In this document: piece after piece, positions 15,326-23,912 of the stretch
Numbering within the stretch: position 1 is the stretch's first letter
How the letters are laid out: each line of letters begins with the position of its first letter
Assembly: GCF_001426545.1 (NCBI RefSeq)
Contig: NZ_LMEZ01000008.1
Span: forward strand, 290,889-354,888
Direction: 5' to 3'
Source of the DNA: Mycobacterium sp. Root135
GTDB taxonomy: Bacteria; Actinomycetota; Actinomycetes; Mycobacteriales; Mycobacteriaceae
Length of the DNA stretch: 64,000 bases
Made by a program: the position numbers and the translations under genes
The notes under the pieces: model-generated
Told to the model about the DNA's origin: nothing
Seen by the model: only the letters and a program-made list of their open reading frames with translations
Databases searched by the model: none

Positions 15326-16795
15326 CTAGGGCGTGTACCCGAACGGCAGCAGGACGCTCTTGGCCTCGCAGTACGCCTCGATGCCCTCGGGTCCGTTCTC
15401 GCGGCCGATACCCGAGTTCTTGTAGCCGCCGAACGGCGCACCGGGATCGAAGGCGTACATGTTGACGGCGTACGTGCCGGTGCGGATCTTCTTCGCGATC
15501 TCGACGGCCTTCGGGAAGTCGGTGGTGTACACGCTGCCGGCCAACCCGTACGCCGAGTCGTTGGCGATGCGAATGGCGTCGGCCTCGTCGTCGAACGGGA
15601 TCACCACGAGCACCGGGCCGAAGATTTCCTCCTGCGCGATGACCATCGAATTGTCCACGTCGGCGAACACCGTCGGCTCGACGAACCAGCCGCCGTCCAG
15701 GCCCTCGGGCCGGCCGCCGCCGGTGACGATGCGGGCGCCTTCCTCGACGCCCTTCTTGATGTAGCCCTCGACGCGCTCGCGCTGACGCTCGGAGATCAAC
15801 GGGCCGATCATGGCGCCCGCGTTGTCCGGCAACCCAATTGGCATCGCGGCGACGGCGGCCGACAGCTTTTCGACCACCTCGTCGTAGCGCGACCGCGGCG
15901 CCAGGATGCGCGTCTGGCCGACGCACGCCTGCCCGCAGTTCATCAGGCCGGAGAACACCAGCATCGGCAGCGTCGAGTCCAAGTCGGCGTCCTCGAGGAT
16001 GATGGCCGCGGACTTGCCGCCGAGCTCCAGCGTGCAGGCCTTCAGGTTCTCGGCCGCGATCTTGGCGACCTCCTTGCCGACGGCGGAGCTGCCGGTAAAC
16101 GTGTACTTGTCCAGCAGAGGGCTGGCGGTCAGCGCGCGACCGGTCTCGGCCCCGCCGGGCACGATCGACAGCACGCCCTCGGGCAGGCCAGCCTCGGCGA
16201 ACATCTCGGCCATCGCGAACACCGACAGCGGCGTCTCCGCGGCAGGCTTGAGCACGACGGTGCAGCCGGCCAGCAGCGCCGGGCCCAGCTTGTTGGCCGC
16301 CAGGAAGAACGGCACGTTCCACGCGGTGACCGCGCCGACGACGCCGATCGGCTCCTTGAGCACCAGCGTCTGGCCGTAGATGCCGTCGCGGACGTCCTGC
16401 CAGGTGAACTTGTCGGCTGCCCCGACGAAGTAGTTGAACGACGACATTGCGGCGCCGTACTGCATCATGTCGACGATGGTTGGCGGCTGGCCCGTCTCGG
16501 CTGCCAGCAGGAACTTCAACTCGTCGGCGCGTTCCTCCATGAGCTTCACCGCGGCGCCGAGCACGGCGGCCCGGTCCTCGGGCGACGTGTGCGGCCACGG
16601 GCCCTCGTCGAAGGCCTTGCGGGCGGCGGCGCAGGCGGCGTTCACGTCGGCCTCGGCTGCCATGGGAACGCGGCCGACCAGCTCACCCGTGGCGGGGGAG
16701 TGCACTTCGATGACCTCGGAGGTGGACGGCTCGACCCACTTGCCGCCGATGAACAGCTTGTCCCAGTCGGTCTTGAAGGCAGTGCTCTGTGTCAT
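15326..16795 (-). CDS. NAD(P)-dependent aldehyde dehydrogenase (Rv0223c-like)
   Basis: A 489-aa aldehyde dehydrogenase, oxidising an aldehyde to the acid. Visible motifs are the WNVPFFLAANKLGPALLAG cofactor segment, FTGSSAVGKEV, the general base Glu in LELGGKSAAI, the catalytic Cys in NCGQACVGQTR and the C-terminal PFGGYKNSGIGRENG. The ATG at 16795 is preferred to a GTG at 16813 on family length. Its upstream neighbour is the Rv0224c-like methyltransferase, as in M. tuberculosis, which supports orthology to Rv0223c rather than to aldA. A KstR-like palindrome lies 32-45 bases upstream, so it may be induced by sterols. Confidence 0.9.
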   Translation of the reverse strand: MTQSTAFKTDWDKLFIGGKWVEPSTSEVIEVHSPATGELVGRVPMAAEADVNAACAAARKAFDEGPWPHTSPEDRAAVLGAAVKLMEERADELKFLLAAETGQPPTIVDMMQYGAAMSSFNYFVGAADKFTWQDVRDGIYGQTLVLKEPIGVVGAVTAWNVPFFLAANKLGPALLAGCTVVLKPAAETPLSVFAMAEMFAEAGLPEGVLSIVPGGAETGRALTASPLLDKYTFTGSSAVGKEVAKIAAENLKACTLELGGKSAAIILEDADLDSTLPMLVFSGLMNCGQACVGQTRILAPRSRYDEVVEKLSAAVAAMPIGLPDNAGAMIGPLISERQRERVEGYIKKGVEEGARIVTGGGRPEGLDGGWFVEPTVFADVDNSMVIAQEEIFGPVLVVIPFDDEADAIRIANDSAYGLAGSVYTTDFPKAVEIAKKIRTGTYAVNMYAFDPGAPFGGYKNSGIGRENGPEGIEAYCEAKSVLLPFGYTP

Positions 16796-16826
16796 GAAAC
16801 TCACATTACCCACCGAACCGCCAAAC

Positions 16827-16840
16827 TGGAACCTGTTGCA
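16827..16840. promoter_or_regulatory. Candidate KstR operator upstream of aldehyde dehydrogenase
   Basis: TGGAACCTGTTGCA fits TnnAACnnGTTnnA exactly. It lies between the methyltransferase stop (16851) and the aldehyde dehydrogenase start (16795) and so would act on the latter. Rv0223c is, as I recall, a KstR regulon member in M. tuberculosis. Confidence 0.6.
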
Positions 16841-16850
16841 ATTCAGGCCG

Positions 16851-17633
16851 TCACGACGGCCGCAGCACCAGCACCAGGTTGCTGACCAAAAACTCCCGAA
16901 GCACGGGCACGCGCGTCATCCACCACGCCCATCGCGGGTGGTAGCGGGGAAAAGCGGCCACCAGCATCCCGGTGCTGTCGGCCCACGCCAGGCCATCGGC
17001 GGCCGACACCGCGAACAACGACGAGCCGTAGTCGTTCTTCGGTCGGTGGCCGTGCTTGCGGGTGTACCGCTCGGCCGCGCGCGCCCCGCCGAGGTAGTGC
17101 GTCAGCCCCATCTCGTGGCCGCCGAACGGACCCAACCACACCGTGTACGACAGCACCACCAGCCCGCCCGGCCTGGTGACCCGCAGCATCTCGCGGCCCA
17201 TGCGCCACGGGTCCGGCACGTGTTCGGCGACGTTGGAGGACAGACAGACGTCGACGGAATCGTCGGCGAACGGCAGCGCCATGCCCGACGCCCTGACGAA
17301 CGTGCCTGCGCCCGGGGCACCAGCCGGGCCTGACCTGGATGTCGCCGCCAGCGCGGCTCCGGCGTGCGCCTCACTGGCGTCGGGTTCCACGCCCAGGTAC
17401 TGCAGGCCCGCTGCCTCGAACGCGGACGCGAAGTACCCGGGGCCGCCGCCGACGTCGAGCAGGGTCAACCCCGTCGGGTCGCCGTCGACGAGCGCCGTGA
17501 CCAGGGCGACGGTGTCGTCGGCGAGCGCACCGTAGAACCGGGGCGGGTCGGTCTGCTCGAAGCGGAACTCGCCGAGCAGCCGCACCGACCTCGCCAGCGT
17601 GGCCTGCCTGGCGAAGAGGTCGGTGGCGCGCAT
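16851..17633 (-). CDS. SAM-dependent methyltransferase (Rv0224c-like)
   Basis: A 260-aa class I methyltransferase. The SAM-binding glycine motif LLDVGGGPGYFASAF lies near residue 75, followed by the acidic LGVEPDAS strand end, MALPFADDSVDVCLSSNVAEHV and the LRVTRPGGLVVLS core. The unusual C-terminus (HYLGGARAAERY, FPRYHPRWAWWMT) matches the Rv0224c family. The ATG at 17633 is chosen because the extra upstream frame is not conserved. It is divergent from the glycosyltransferase (40 bases). The substrate is unknown; the position in an envelope gene block suggests a lipid or glycan. Confidence 0.9.
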   Translation of the reverse strand: MRATDLFARQATLARSVRLLGEFRFEQTDPPRFYGALADDTVALVTALVDGDPTGLTLLDVGGGPGYFASAFEAAGLQYLGVEPDASEAHAGAALAATSRSGPAGAPGAGTFVRASGMALPFADDSVDVCLSSNVAEHVPDPWRMGREMLRVTRPGGLVVLSYTVWLGPFGGHEMGLTHYLGGARAAERYTRKHGHRPKNDYGSSLFAVSAADGLAWADSTGMLVAAFPRYHPRWAWWMTRVPVLREFLVSNLVLVLRPS

Positions 17634-17673
17634 GGACCAACTGTATTCAGCGCCGGGCTTAAGCTGGTCTGCG

Positions 17674-18834
17674 ATGTCCGACCGTCCGCTGAAGTCCGTG
17701 CTGCTGTTGTGCTGGCGCGACACCGGACACCCCCAGGGCGGCGGCAGTGAGGCCTACCTTCAGCGCATCGGCAGCCAGTTGGCGGCCGACGGCGTCGAGG
17801 TCACCCTGCGCACCGCCCGCTACCCGGGCGCGCCCCGCCGAGAGGTGCTCGACGGCGTGACCGTCAGCCGGGGCGGCGGCCGCTACGGCGTGTACATCCA
17901 CGCCGGGCTGGCGATGGTCGCGTCGCGCGTCGGTCTCGGCCCGCTGCGGCGGGTGCGGCCCGACGTCGTGATCGACAGCCAGAACGGCATCCCGTTCCTC
18001 GCGCGGCTGGCATTCGGGCGGCGGTCGGTACTGCTGGTGCACCACTGCCACCGGGAGCAATGGCCGGTCGCCGGTCCGCTGATGAGCCGGATCGGCTGGT
18101 TCGTCGAGTCCACGCTGTCCCCGCGCCTGCACCGCGGCAACCAGTACGTCACGGTGTCGCTGCCGTCGGCCCGCGACCTTGCCGACCTCGGCGTCGACCC
18201 GCACCACGTCGCCGTGGTGCGCAACGGTCTGGACGAGGCGCCCGCCGAGACCCTGACGCTGCCGCGGTCGACGACGCCGCGCGTGGCCGTGCTGTCCCGG
18301 CTGGTGCCGCACAAGCAGATCGAGGACGTGCTCGACGCCGTCGCCGAACTTCTGCCGCGGACACCGGACCTGCACCTGGACGTCGTCGGCGGCGGCTGGT
18401 GGGGCGACCGGCTCGTCGAGCACGCCGCCCGCCTCGGCATCACCGACGCGGTCACCTTTCACGGCCACGTCGACGACCACGCGAAACACGAAGTGCTGCA
18501 ACAGTGTTGGGTGCACGTGCTGCCGTCCCGCAAGGAAGGATGGGGGCTGGCCGTCACGGAGGCGGCGCAACACGCCGTCCCGACCATCGGATACCGGTCC
18601 TCCGGCGGGCTGACGGACTCCATCGTCGACGGCGTCACCGGTCTGCTGGCCGACGACCACGCCGACTTGGTGTCGCGCCTTGACCGGCTGCTGACCGATC
18701 ACGTGCTGCGCGAGCAACTCGGCGTCAAGGCGCAACTGCGCAGCGGCGAATTCTCGTGGACTCAGAGTGCCGACGCCATGCGCGTCGTCCTCGAATCAGT
18801 GGTCGACGGCAGGTTGGTCGGCGGGGTGGTCTGA
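17674..18834 (+). CDS. GT4-type glycosyltransferase (Rv0225-like)
   Basis: A 386-aa GT-B fold glycosyltransferase of the GT4 group. The donor-binding motif region (LPSRKEGWGLAVTEAAQHAVPTIGY) carries the E-x7-E pattern, and the N-terminal domain shows the GHPQGGGSEAYLQRIG loop. Length agrees with the M. tuberculosis homologue (384 aa). The ATG at 17674 was chosen since homology starts there. Its last 39 bases overlap, antisense, the end of the membrane protein gene on the other strand. It is likely to add a sugar to an envelope lipid or glycan; acceptor and donor are not readable. Confidence 0.9.
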   Translation: MSDRPLKSVLLLCWRDTGHPQGGGSEAYLQRIGSQLAADGVEVTLRTARYPGAPRREVLDGVTVSRGGGRYGVYIHAGLAMVASRVGLGPLRRVRPDVVIDSQNGIPFLARLAFGRRSVLLVHHCHREQWPVAGPLMSRIGWFVESTLSPRLHRGNQYVTVSLPSARDLADLGVDPHHVAVVRNGLDEAPAETLTLPRSTTPRVAVLSRLVPHKQIEDVLDAVAELLPRTPDLHLDVVGGGWWGDRLVEHAARLGITDAVTFHGHVDDHAKHEVLQQCWVHVLPSRKEGWGLAVTEAAQHAVPTIGYRSSGGLTDSIVDGVTGLLADDHADLVSRLDRLLTDHVLREQLGVKAQLRSGEFSWTQSADAMRVVLESVVDGRLVGGVV

Positions 18835-19584
18835 CGGCGGATTCGCGAGTGTCGGTGTGCCACCGATCAAGTCGTCCCAATGTCGCCTGATTGGCGCCCA
18901 TCGATCGTCGAAGGCGGCGGCCCGCCGCTGGGCTCGAGCGCGCTTCTTCGGGCCGTAGCGCCAGCGGGCCCACGGCGACGTCGGACGAGCGAGCCGCACG
19001 GCGGCCACCCACGCGACGGGCGAGACGAACAGCCCAAGCAAGGCCGTGGGGTACTTGCCCTTCAGTGCCGCCACGGCGACGAGGGCGAAGTTGACCAGCA
19101 GCAGCCCGACGGCCGCATAGCGCACCGCGGCGAACTCGGGCGGAATGTCGTGCACCTTGACCGGGGACACCCCGACCGTCGCAAGGCCCACGCACGCGGC
19201 GGCCAACGTCACCACGTTCACCGACAGCTGGCCCTCTTGGGTCCAGTAAACGTCCTGCAGCCGGAAGATCATCGCGAACTCGTCGAGCACCAGTGAGGCG
19301 CCGATTCCCACGAACAACGCCGCGAGGTAGGTCCACACCGACAGCGGCGGCGAACCGACGCCGCTGAACCCGCCCACGATCAGCAGCACCACACCGGGCG
19401 TCGAATGATGCATGTGCACCCCGCCGCTGCTGACGTTGTGGAAGGGCCCCTTGCCCGCCCGGATCAGTCGCGTGATGGTGCGGGTGGTCAGGAACGTCAC
19501 CACGAACGCAGTGAAGCTGAGCAGCAGCGGCCCCTTGTAGCCGTCGACGACCTCGGCCTGCCACCACTCGCTGAGCCAATCCAT
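18796..19584 (-). CDS. Multi-pass membrane protein of unknown function
   Basis: A 262-aa membrane protein with about six helices (around residues 18-38, 62-80, 84-102, 120-140, 155-175 and 180-200) and a charged, basic C-terminal tail (GPKKRARAQRRAAAFDDRW). A histidine-rich loop, GGVHMHHSTPG, follows the first helix and could bind metal or take part in catalysis. No named family is recognised. It is the last gene of the minus-strand run that begins with the DUF3068 protein, five bases after the GT-C-like membrane protein, so all three are probably one operon. Confidence 0.8.
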   Translation of the reverse strand: MDWLSEWWQAEVVDGYKGPLLLSFTAFVVTFLTTRTITRLIRAGKGPFHNVSSGGVHMHHSTPGVVLLIVGGFSGVGSPPLSVWTYLAALFVGIGASLVLDEFAMIFRLQDVYWTQEGQLSVNVVTLAAACVGLATVGVSPVKVHDIPPEFAAVRYAAVGLLLVNFALVAVAALKGKYPTALLGLFVSPVAWVAAVRLARPTSPWARWRYGPKKRARAQRRAAAFDDRWAPIRRHWDDLIGGTPTLANPPSDHPADQPAVDH

Positions 19585-19589
19585 GGCGC

Positions 19590-21266
19590 CTAGTGAACCG
19601 CACTCCTACGCCGCGCGGCGATCATCCCGGCCGCGCCGGCCAGCACGGCCGCCAGCCAGGCCAGGTGCGCGGCGATCGCAATGCCGCGGTGCGACGCCGC
19701 GGGCCGTTCGCCGCCGACCCGGTAGACGGCGATGTCGTCGTCGGCGAAGGCGACCGGCAGCGACAACCGCGACCCGCCGCCACCCTCGACGACGACCCAC
19801 CCGACGCCCGCCGCGGCCAACTCCTCAACCCCCGCGCCGGACAACACCAGACGCTCGACGGCCCGCGCGTGGGTTCCCTCGCCGGGCACCGTCCGCCCAC
19901 CAATGTTGAGGTCGCCGGTGGTCAGCACGTCGGCCGACACCCAGCGCGGGAGCGGGTCGAGCACGGGCGCGTCACCCGCCCACGGGAAGTGCCGCATGCT
20001 CGCCTGCGGCAGCACCACGACCGGCCGCGGATCGGCGTTGACCAGCGCGGCTGCGGTCGTCCAACCCGGCGGGTAGCGCACCGAGGCGACCTTTCCGCCG
20101 ACACCCCAGGCGAGGTCGGGAAGGACCGCGACCAGAGCCAGGCAGCACACGGCGGCCGCGACGCCCCGCGGCACTCGGCGCGCCACCGTGACCACGGCCG
20201 ACGCGCCCGCCACGGCGTAACCGGGAAGTGCGAGGGCGACCCACTTCTGCGCGTCGCGCAGCACCCCGAGGCCGGGCACGGCGCGGACGACGGCCTCCAC
20301 CGCTGCCAACCCGGGGCCGGTCGCCATCAGCGCGGGCGCGATCACCGCGACCGCGGCGAGCACCAGCAGGGGACGCGCATCGGGGCGGCGCACCGCCGTC
20401 GGCAGCCCCACCACGACGACGAGGAGAAGGACGCCGGTGGCGACGAGCGCGAACAGCGTCGTCCTGGTGTCGGGGACCGCCTGACCGTTCCAGATGCCCC
20501 CAAGACCGGCGAGGCTGCCCAACGTGCCGAGGCCAGGTTCGGCTCGCGCCGCGAACTCGGGCACCCCGGCGGCCTGCGACGACGACAGCGATCCGGCCAG
20601 GATCGGCGCGACGAGCCAAGGAAGAGCGCCGAGCACCGCCGCACCGAGGGAGACCGCCGCGCACCACGGTCGGGACCGCCCGGTTCCAGGGGCGGCGCAG
20701 CACGCCAGCGCGACCGTGGCCGCGAGCATCAGACCGGTCGGGGTCAGCCCGGCCACCGCGATCCAGAACAGCACCGCCCATCCGGTGCCCGTGGCGCTGA
20801 AAACCCTTCCCGGGTCGCTGCGCTCCTGCCCTCCGCCACGCAGCCGCAGTACCGCCACCGCCACCCACGGCAGGCAGCCGTACCCCACCAGAAGGCTCCA
20901 GTGCCCCTGTAGGAGACGTTCGGCGACATACGGATTCCACACCGCCAGCGTGGCGGCCACGAACTGGCCGGCCAGGCCCGCGGCGGGGACGACGACGTCG
21001 GCCAACCTGGCCGCACCCCAGCCCGCCAGCCACAGGCCCGCGACGAGAAGCAGCTTGACCACGACGCCGCCGTCGACGACGTGTGACGCCACCGCCACGA
21101 AGAAGTCCTGCGGCAGCGCACGCGGCGCGGCCTCGGTGAGCCCGAGGGCCGCGTCGGTCAGATACGCAGTGGGCGTGGATACCGCGTCGCGCAGCAGCAG
21201 GTAACCCGGTGCCAGCAGAGGCGCCGTCACCACCAGGGCGAGTGCCAGCGCGTACGCCGGCATCAC
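19590..21266 (-). CDS. Large integral membrane protein (Rv0226c-like)
   Basis: A 558-aa protein with around ten to twelve hydrophobic helices and short loops, ending in a periplasmic-looking segment and a last helix before IAARRRSAVH. The WNPYVAERLLQGHWSLLVGYG loop between helices is the best conserved part and resembles acceptor loops of GT-C enzymes, though no definite DxD was found. Length and position fit Rv0226c (576 aa). The start is a GTG at 21266 followed at once by ATG (21263). It is co-transcribed with the DUF3068 gene, 14 bases upstream. It probably takes part in envelope assembly; the reaction is unknown. Confidence 0.8.
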   Translation of the reverse strand: MMPAYALALALVVTAPLLAPGYLLLRDAVSTPTAYLTDAALGLTEAAPRALPQDFFVAVASHVVDGGVVVKLLLVAGLWLAGWGAARLADVVVPAAGLAGQFVAATLAVWNPYVAERLLQGHWSLLVGYGCLPWVAVAVLRLRGGGQERSDPGRVFSATGTGWAVLFWIAVAGLTPTGLMLAATVALACCAAPGTGRSRPWCAAVSLGAAVLGALPWLVAPILAGSLSSSQAAGVPEFAARAEPGLGTLGSLAGLGGIWNGQAVPDTRTTLFALVATGVLLLVVVVGLPTAVRRPDARPLLVLAAVAVIAPALMATGPGLAAVEAVVRAVPGLGVLRDAQKWVALALPGYAVAGASAVVTVARRVPRGVAAAVCCLALVAVLPDLAWGVGGKVASVRYPPGWTTAAALVNADPRPVVVLPQASMRHFPWAGDAPVLDPLPRWVSADVLTTGDLNIGGRTVPGEGTHARAVERLVLSGAGVEELAAAGVGWVVVEGGGGSRLSLPVAFADDDIAVYRVGGERPAASHRGIAIAAHLAWLAAVLAGAAGMIAARRRSAVH

Positions 21267-21280
21267 CCACCTGAGACGGC

Positions 21281-22486
21281 TCAGACCGGTCTGTCCGGAG
21301 GCAGGTCGGACGGCCGTTGAGTGGGGATCTTCTCGGTAGCCGCCTCGGCTGCGGGCATCGGACCGGTGTCCGTCGGACGCCTCCCGAAGAAGCCGTGACC
21401 GGTGTCGTCCAGACCCGGGTCGATCAGAGCGGACTGTGCCCGCAGCGTGAACCAGCCGAGCAGGGCGCCGCCGACCAGGGTCAGCAGGCCGAGCGCGGTG
21501 AACGTGATCGGCAGGATCCGGCCCCAGAGGGCGACGACGTCACCCTCGTCGCGGGCACTCGCGACCTGCGCCTCGACGGTGTCCTCGGTGGAGGTCACCT
21601 TGTAGTCGGCGAACGTCACCTCGGGCCTGAGGGCGTCACGGGCGTAGTAGTGGTACCCGTGCTCCTGGGACTTCACGATGGTTCCGGAGACCGGGTCGAC
21701 CCAGAAGGTGCGCTGCGCCGCGTAGTACCGCGTCATGGTGATCTGCTCGTCGGGATCGCCCGGCAGCCCCCACAGCTCGGCCCGCGCCGCGACGACGCTG
21801 TCCGCGTCGTCGCCGTACAGCGACGCGTACTTGACCGGGTCCACCAGCTTGCCGTCGCCGTCGTAGCCGATGTTCTGGGTGAACCGGAAGGTGTTCAGGC
21901 CGTTGACGTCCTCTTCGCCGTCGTAGTTGGCGTCGTACGCCTTCTGCGCGATCGGATCGAAGTAGGGGTAGGTCTTCTTTTCGGTGTCGAACGGGAAGCG
22001 GTAGGCGAGACCCTCGTGCGGCAGCGCGACGTTGGTCGGCGGCTGCGCGTCGTCGATGCTGCGCGGCTTCTGCACCGAACCGCCGGGGTTGGTGTCGCTG
22101 GACACCGCCAAGGCGGTCTTGCGGTCGAGGGTCACGGTGTCGACCAGAGCCAGCAGCAGGCCGTTGTCCTGTTGCTTGTCCGTCCGGCGCACGGTGTTGC
22201 CGACCTGCAGGGTGACGACGTCGGCGTTCGACGGCGCCTCGACGCTGATCTGCTGCTGGAAGGAGACGGGTGCGTTCCTGTCCACCACGAACTTCTGGGT
22301 GTTCAGCGAGTCGGGGTCGAAGACGGTTCCGGTGCCGTCACTGACCAACGTGGTGTCGATGTCGAGCGGAATCTTGGCGATCTTGCCCTTGGTGTACGTG
22401 GACAGCAGCAGAGCTGCGATCAACAGGGCGGCACCGAGACCCATGAGCCCGCACGCTGCGATGCGCAGCGCTACAGCGCGGTTCAA
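21281..22486 (-). CDS. DUF3068 (PorA-like) membrane protein (Rv0227c-like)
   Basis: A 401-aa protein with one N-terminal helix (residues about 8-30), a large extracytoplasmic region of about 300 residues rich in beta-type sequence, a second helix (LPITFTALGLLTLVGGALLGWF) and a short cytoplasmic tail. This two-helix layout with the WVDPVSGTIVKSQEHGYHY signature is that of the DUF3068 family restricted to mycolate-containing bacteria. It heads a three-gene minus-strand operon and is divergent from the acyltransferase gene. Family members are thought important for the envelope, but no biochemical role is established from sequence. Confidence 0.85.
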   Translation of the reverse strand: MNRAVALRIAACGLMGLGAALLIAALLLSTYTKGKIAKIPLDIDTTLVSDGTGTVFDPDSLNTQKFVVDRNAPVSFQQQISVEAPSNADVVTLQVGNTVRRTDKQQDNGLLLALVDTVTLDRKTALAVSSDTNPGGSVQKPRSIDDAQPPTNVALPHEGLAYRFPFDTEKKTYPYFDPIAQKAYDANYDGEEDVNGLNTFRFTQNIGYDGDGKLVDPVKYASLYGDDADSVVAARAELWGLPGDPDEQITMTRYYAAQRTFWVDPVSGTIVKSQEHGYHYYARDALRPEVTFADYKVTSTEDTVEAQVASARDEGDVVALWGRILPITFTALGLLTLVGGALLGWFTLRAQSALIDPGLDDTGHGFFGRRPTDTGPMPAAEAATEKIPTQRPSDLPPDRPV

Positions 22487-22533
22487 ACCGTGCCTCCTTC
22501 TCGTCCTGAGACGACTCCACTAACGCCGCCACC

Positions 22534-22555
22534 TGCCCCGAAGGCAGCTGGGGCA
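22534..22555. promoter_or_regulatory. Inverted repeat in divergent promoter region
   Basis: TGCCCC (22534-22539) and GGGGCA (22550-22555) face each other around ten bases, between the divergent DUF3068 and acyltransferase genes (22487-22626). It may be an operator or a chance GC-rich repeat. Confidence 0.25.
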
Positions 22556-22626
22556 AACCTGCTCGACCCTAACAGCCCGCGGTGAGGCTGGCGCCGAGTG
22601 CGAGGTCATCGGGCACACTGGGGGCC

Positions 22627-23841
22627 GTGAGCGACCGCGAAACCGACCCGGGTGATGTCTCCGGAGGGCAGGAGCGCAGCGACCGGGGGAGTGTCTCCGG
22701 CACGCGCGGCTTCCTGCCTGCCGTCGAGGGCATGCGCGCCTGCGCCGCCATCGGCGTCGTGATCACCCACGTCGGCTTTCAGACCGGGCACACCACGTGG
22801 AGCACCGGTCGCGTGCTCGGACGCTTCGACCTTGCCGTCGCGGTGTTCTTCGCGCTGTCGGGCTTCCTGCTGTGGCGCGGTCACGCCGCCGCGGCACGCG
22901 GGCTTCGGCACACCCCGCCGACGGGGCACTACCTGCGCTCCAGGTTGGTCCGCATCATGCCGGGCTACGTCGTCGCCGTGGTGCTGATCCTGCTGCTGTT
23001 TCCCGAGTCCAACCCCGATCTGACCGTGTGGTTGGCCAACCTGACGTTGACCCAGATCTACGTACCGCTGACGTTGACCTCCGGGCTGACGCAGATGTGG
23101 AGCCTGTCGGTCGAGGTGAGCTTCTACCTGGCGCTGCCGGTGCTGGCGCTGTTGGCCAGGCGGCTGCCGGTGCGGGCGCGCATCCCGGCGATCCTCGGCG
23201 TCGCGCTGGCCAGCTTCGCCTGGGGGCTCATCCCGTTCTCCGTGCCGTTTGGGGTGAACCCCTTGACGTGGCCGCCCGCGTTCTTCTCGTGGTTCGCCGC
23301 GGGCATGCTGATCGCCGAGCTGACCGTCAGCCCGGTCGGGTGGGCGCACCGCCTGGCCCGCCGCCGCATCCTGATGGCGGTCGTCGCGCTCACCGCCTTC
23401 GGGTTGGCCGCGTCGCCGATGGCCGGGCCGGCCGGTCTGGCGCCCGGCACGCTGGGGCAGTTCCTCATCAAGGTCTCGATGGGCGCGGTGGTGGCCTATG
23501 CGCTGTTGGCGCCGCTGGTGTTGGACCGCGTTGGCACGTCGCACCGAATCCTGGGCAGCACGACGATGGTGACGCTCGGGCGATGGTCCTACGGGCTTTT
23601 CGTGTGGCACCTGGCGGCCCTGGCGATGGTGTTCCCGATGATCGGCGAGTTCCCGTTCAACGGGCACATGCCGGTGGTGCTGGCGTTGACGTTGGTGCTG
23701 GGCTTCGCCCTTGCCGCGGTGAGCTATGCGTTGGTCGAGTCGCCGTGTCGGAATGCGTTGCGGCGGTGGGAGAGGCGGCACGACGTGACGCCGCTGGACA
23801 GCTCGGTCACCGATTCGCCCGAGCCTGCCGTCGCGCGCTAG
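22627..23841 (+). CDS. Acyltransferase-3 family membrane protein (Rv0228-like)
   Basis: A 404-aa membrane O-acyltransferase with about ten helices. The family N-terminus RGFLPAVEGMRACAAIGVVITHVG contains the catalytic-type histidine, and FDLAVAVFFALSGFLLWRG and SLSVEVSFYLALPVLALLARR are the standard second and third blocks. The GTG at 22627 starts a protein of the expected length (Rv0228 is 407 aa). It probably adds acetyl, succinyl or a longer acyl group to an extracytoplasmic sugar. It is divergent from the DUF3068 operon. The substrate is unknown. Confidence 0.9.
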   Translation: MSDRETDPGDVSGGQERSDRGSVSGTRGFLPAVEGMRACAAIGVVITHVGFQTGHTTWSTGRVLGRFDLAVAVFFALSGFLLWRGHAAAARGLRHTPPTGHYLRSRLVRIMPGYVVAVVLILLLFPESNPDLTVWLANLTLTQIYVPLTLTSGLTQMWSLSVEVSFYLALPVLALLARRLPVRARIPAILGVALASFAWGLIPFSVPFGVNPLTWPPAFFSWFAAGMLIAELTVSPVGWAHRLARRRILMAVVALTAFGLAASPMAGPAGLAPGTLGQFLIKVSMGAVVAYALLAPLVLDRVGTSHRILGSTTMVTLGRWSYGLFVWHLAALAMVFPMIGEFPFNGHMPVVLALTLVLGFALAAVSYALVESPCRNALRRWERRHDVTPLDSSVTDSPEPAVAR

Positions 23842-23854
23842 CCTGCCGCCGACC

Positions 23855-23902
23855 GTGGGGCTTACGCACGCGAATCGGCCGAATTTCGTCCACAACCCCC
23901 AC
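23855..23902. terminator. Bidirectional terminator candidate
   Basis: GTGGGGCTT (23855-23863) pairs with AACCCCCAC (23894-23902), with a partly self-complementary inner part around CGGCCG. It fills the 71-base gap between the convergent acyltransferase and fadD genes. Confidence 0.5.
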
Positions 23903-23912
23903 ACTCGCGGGC

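Noticed and set aside
15326..16795. aldA (Rv0768) as the name for the aldehyde dehydrogenase
   Set aside because: Length fits, but the neighbouring methyltransferase and glycosyltransferase match Rv0224c and Rv0225, so Rv0223c is the better match.
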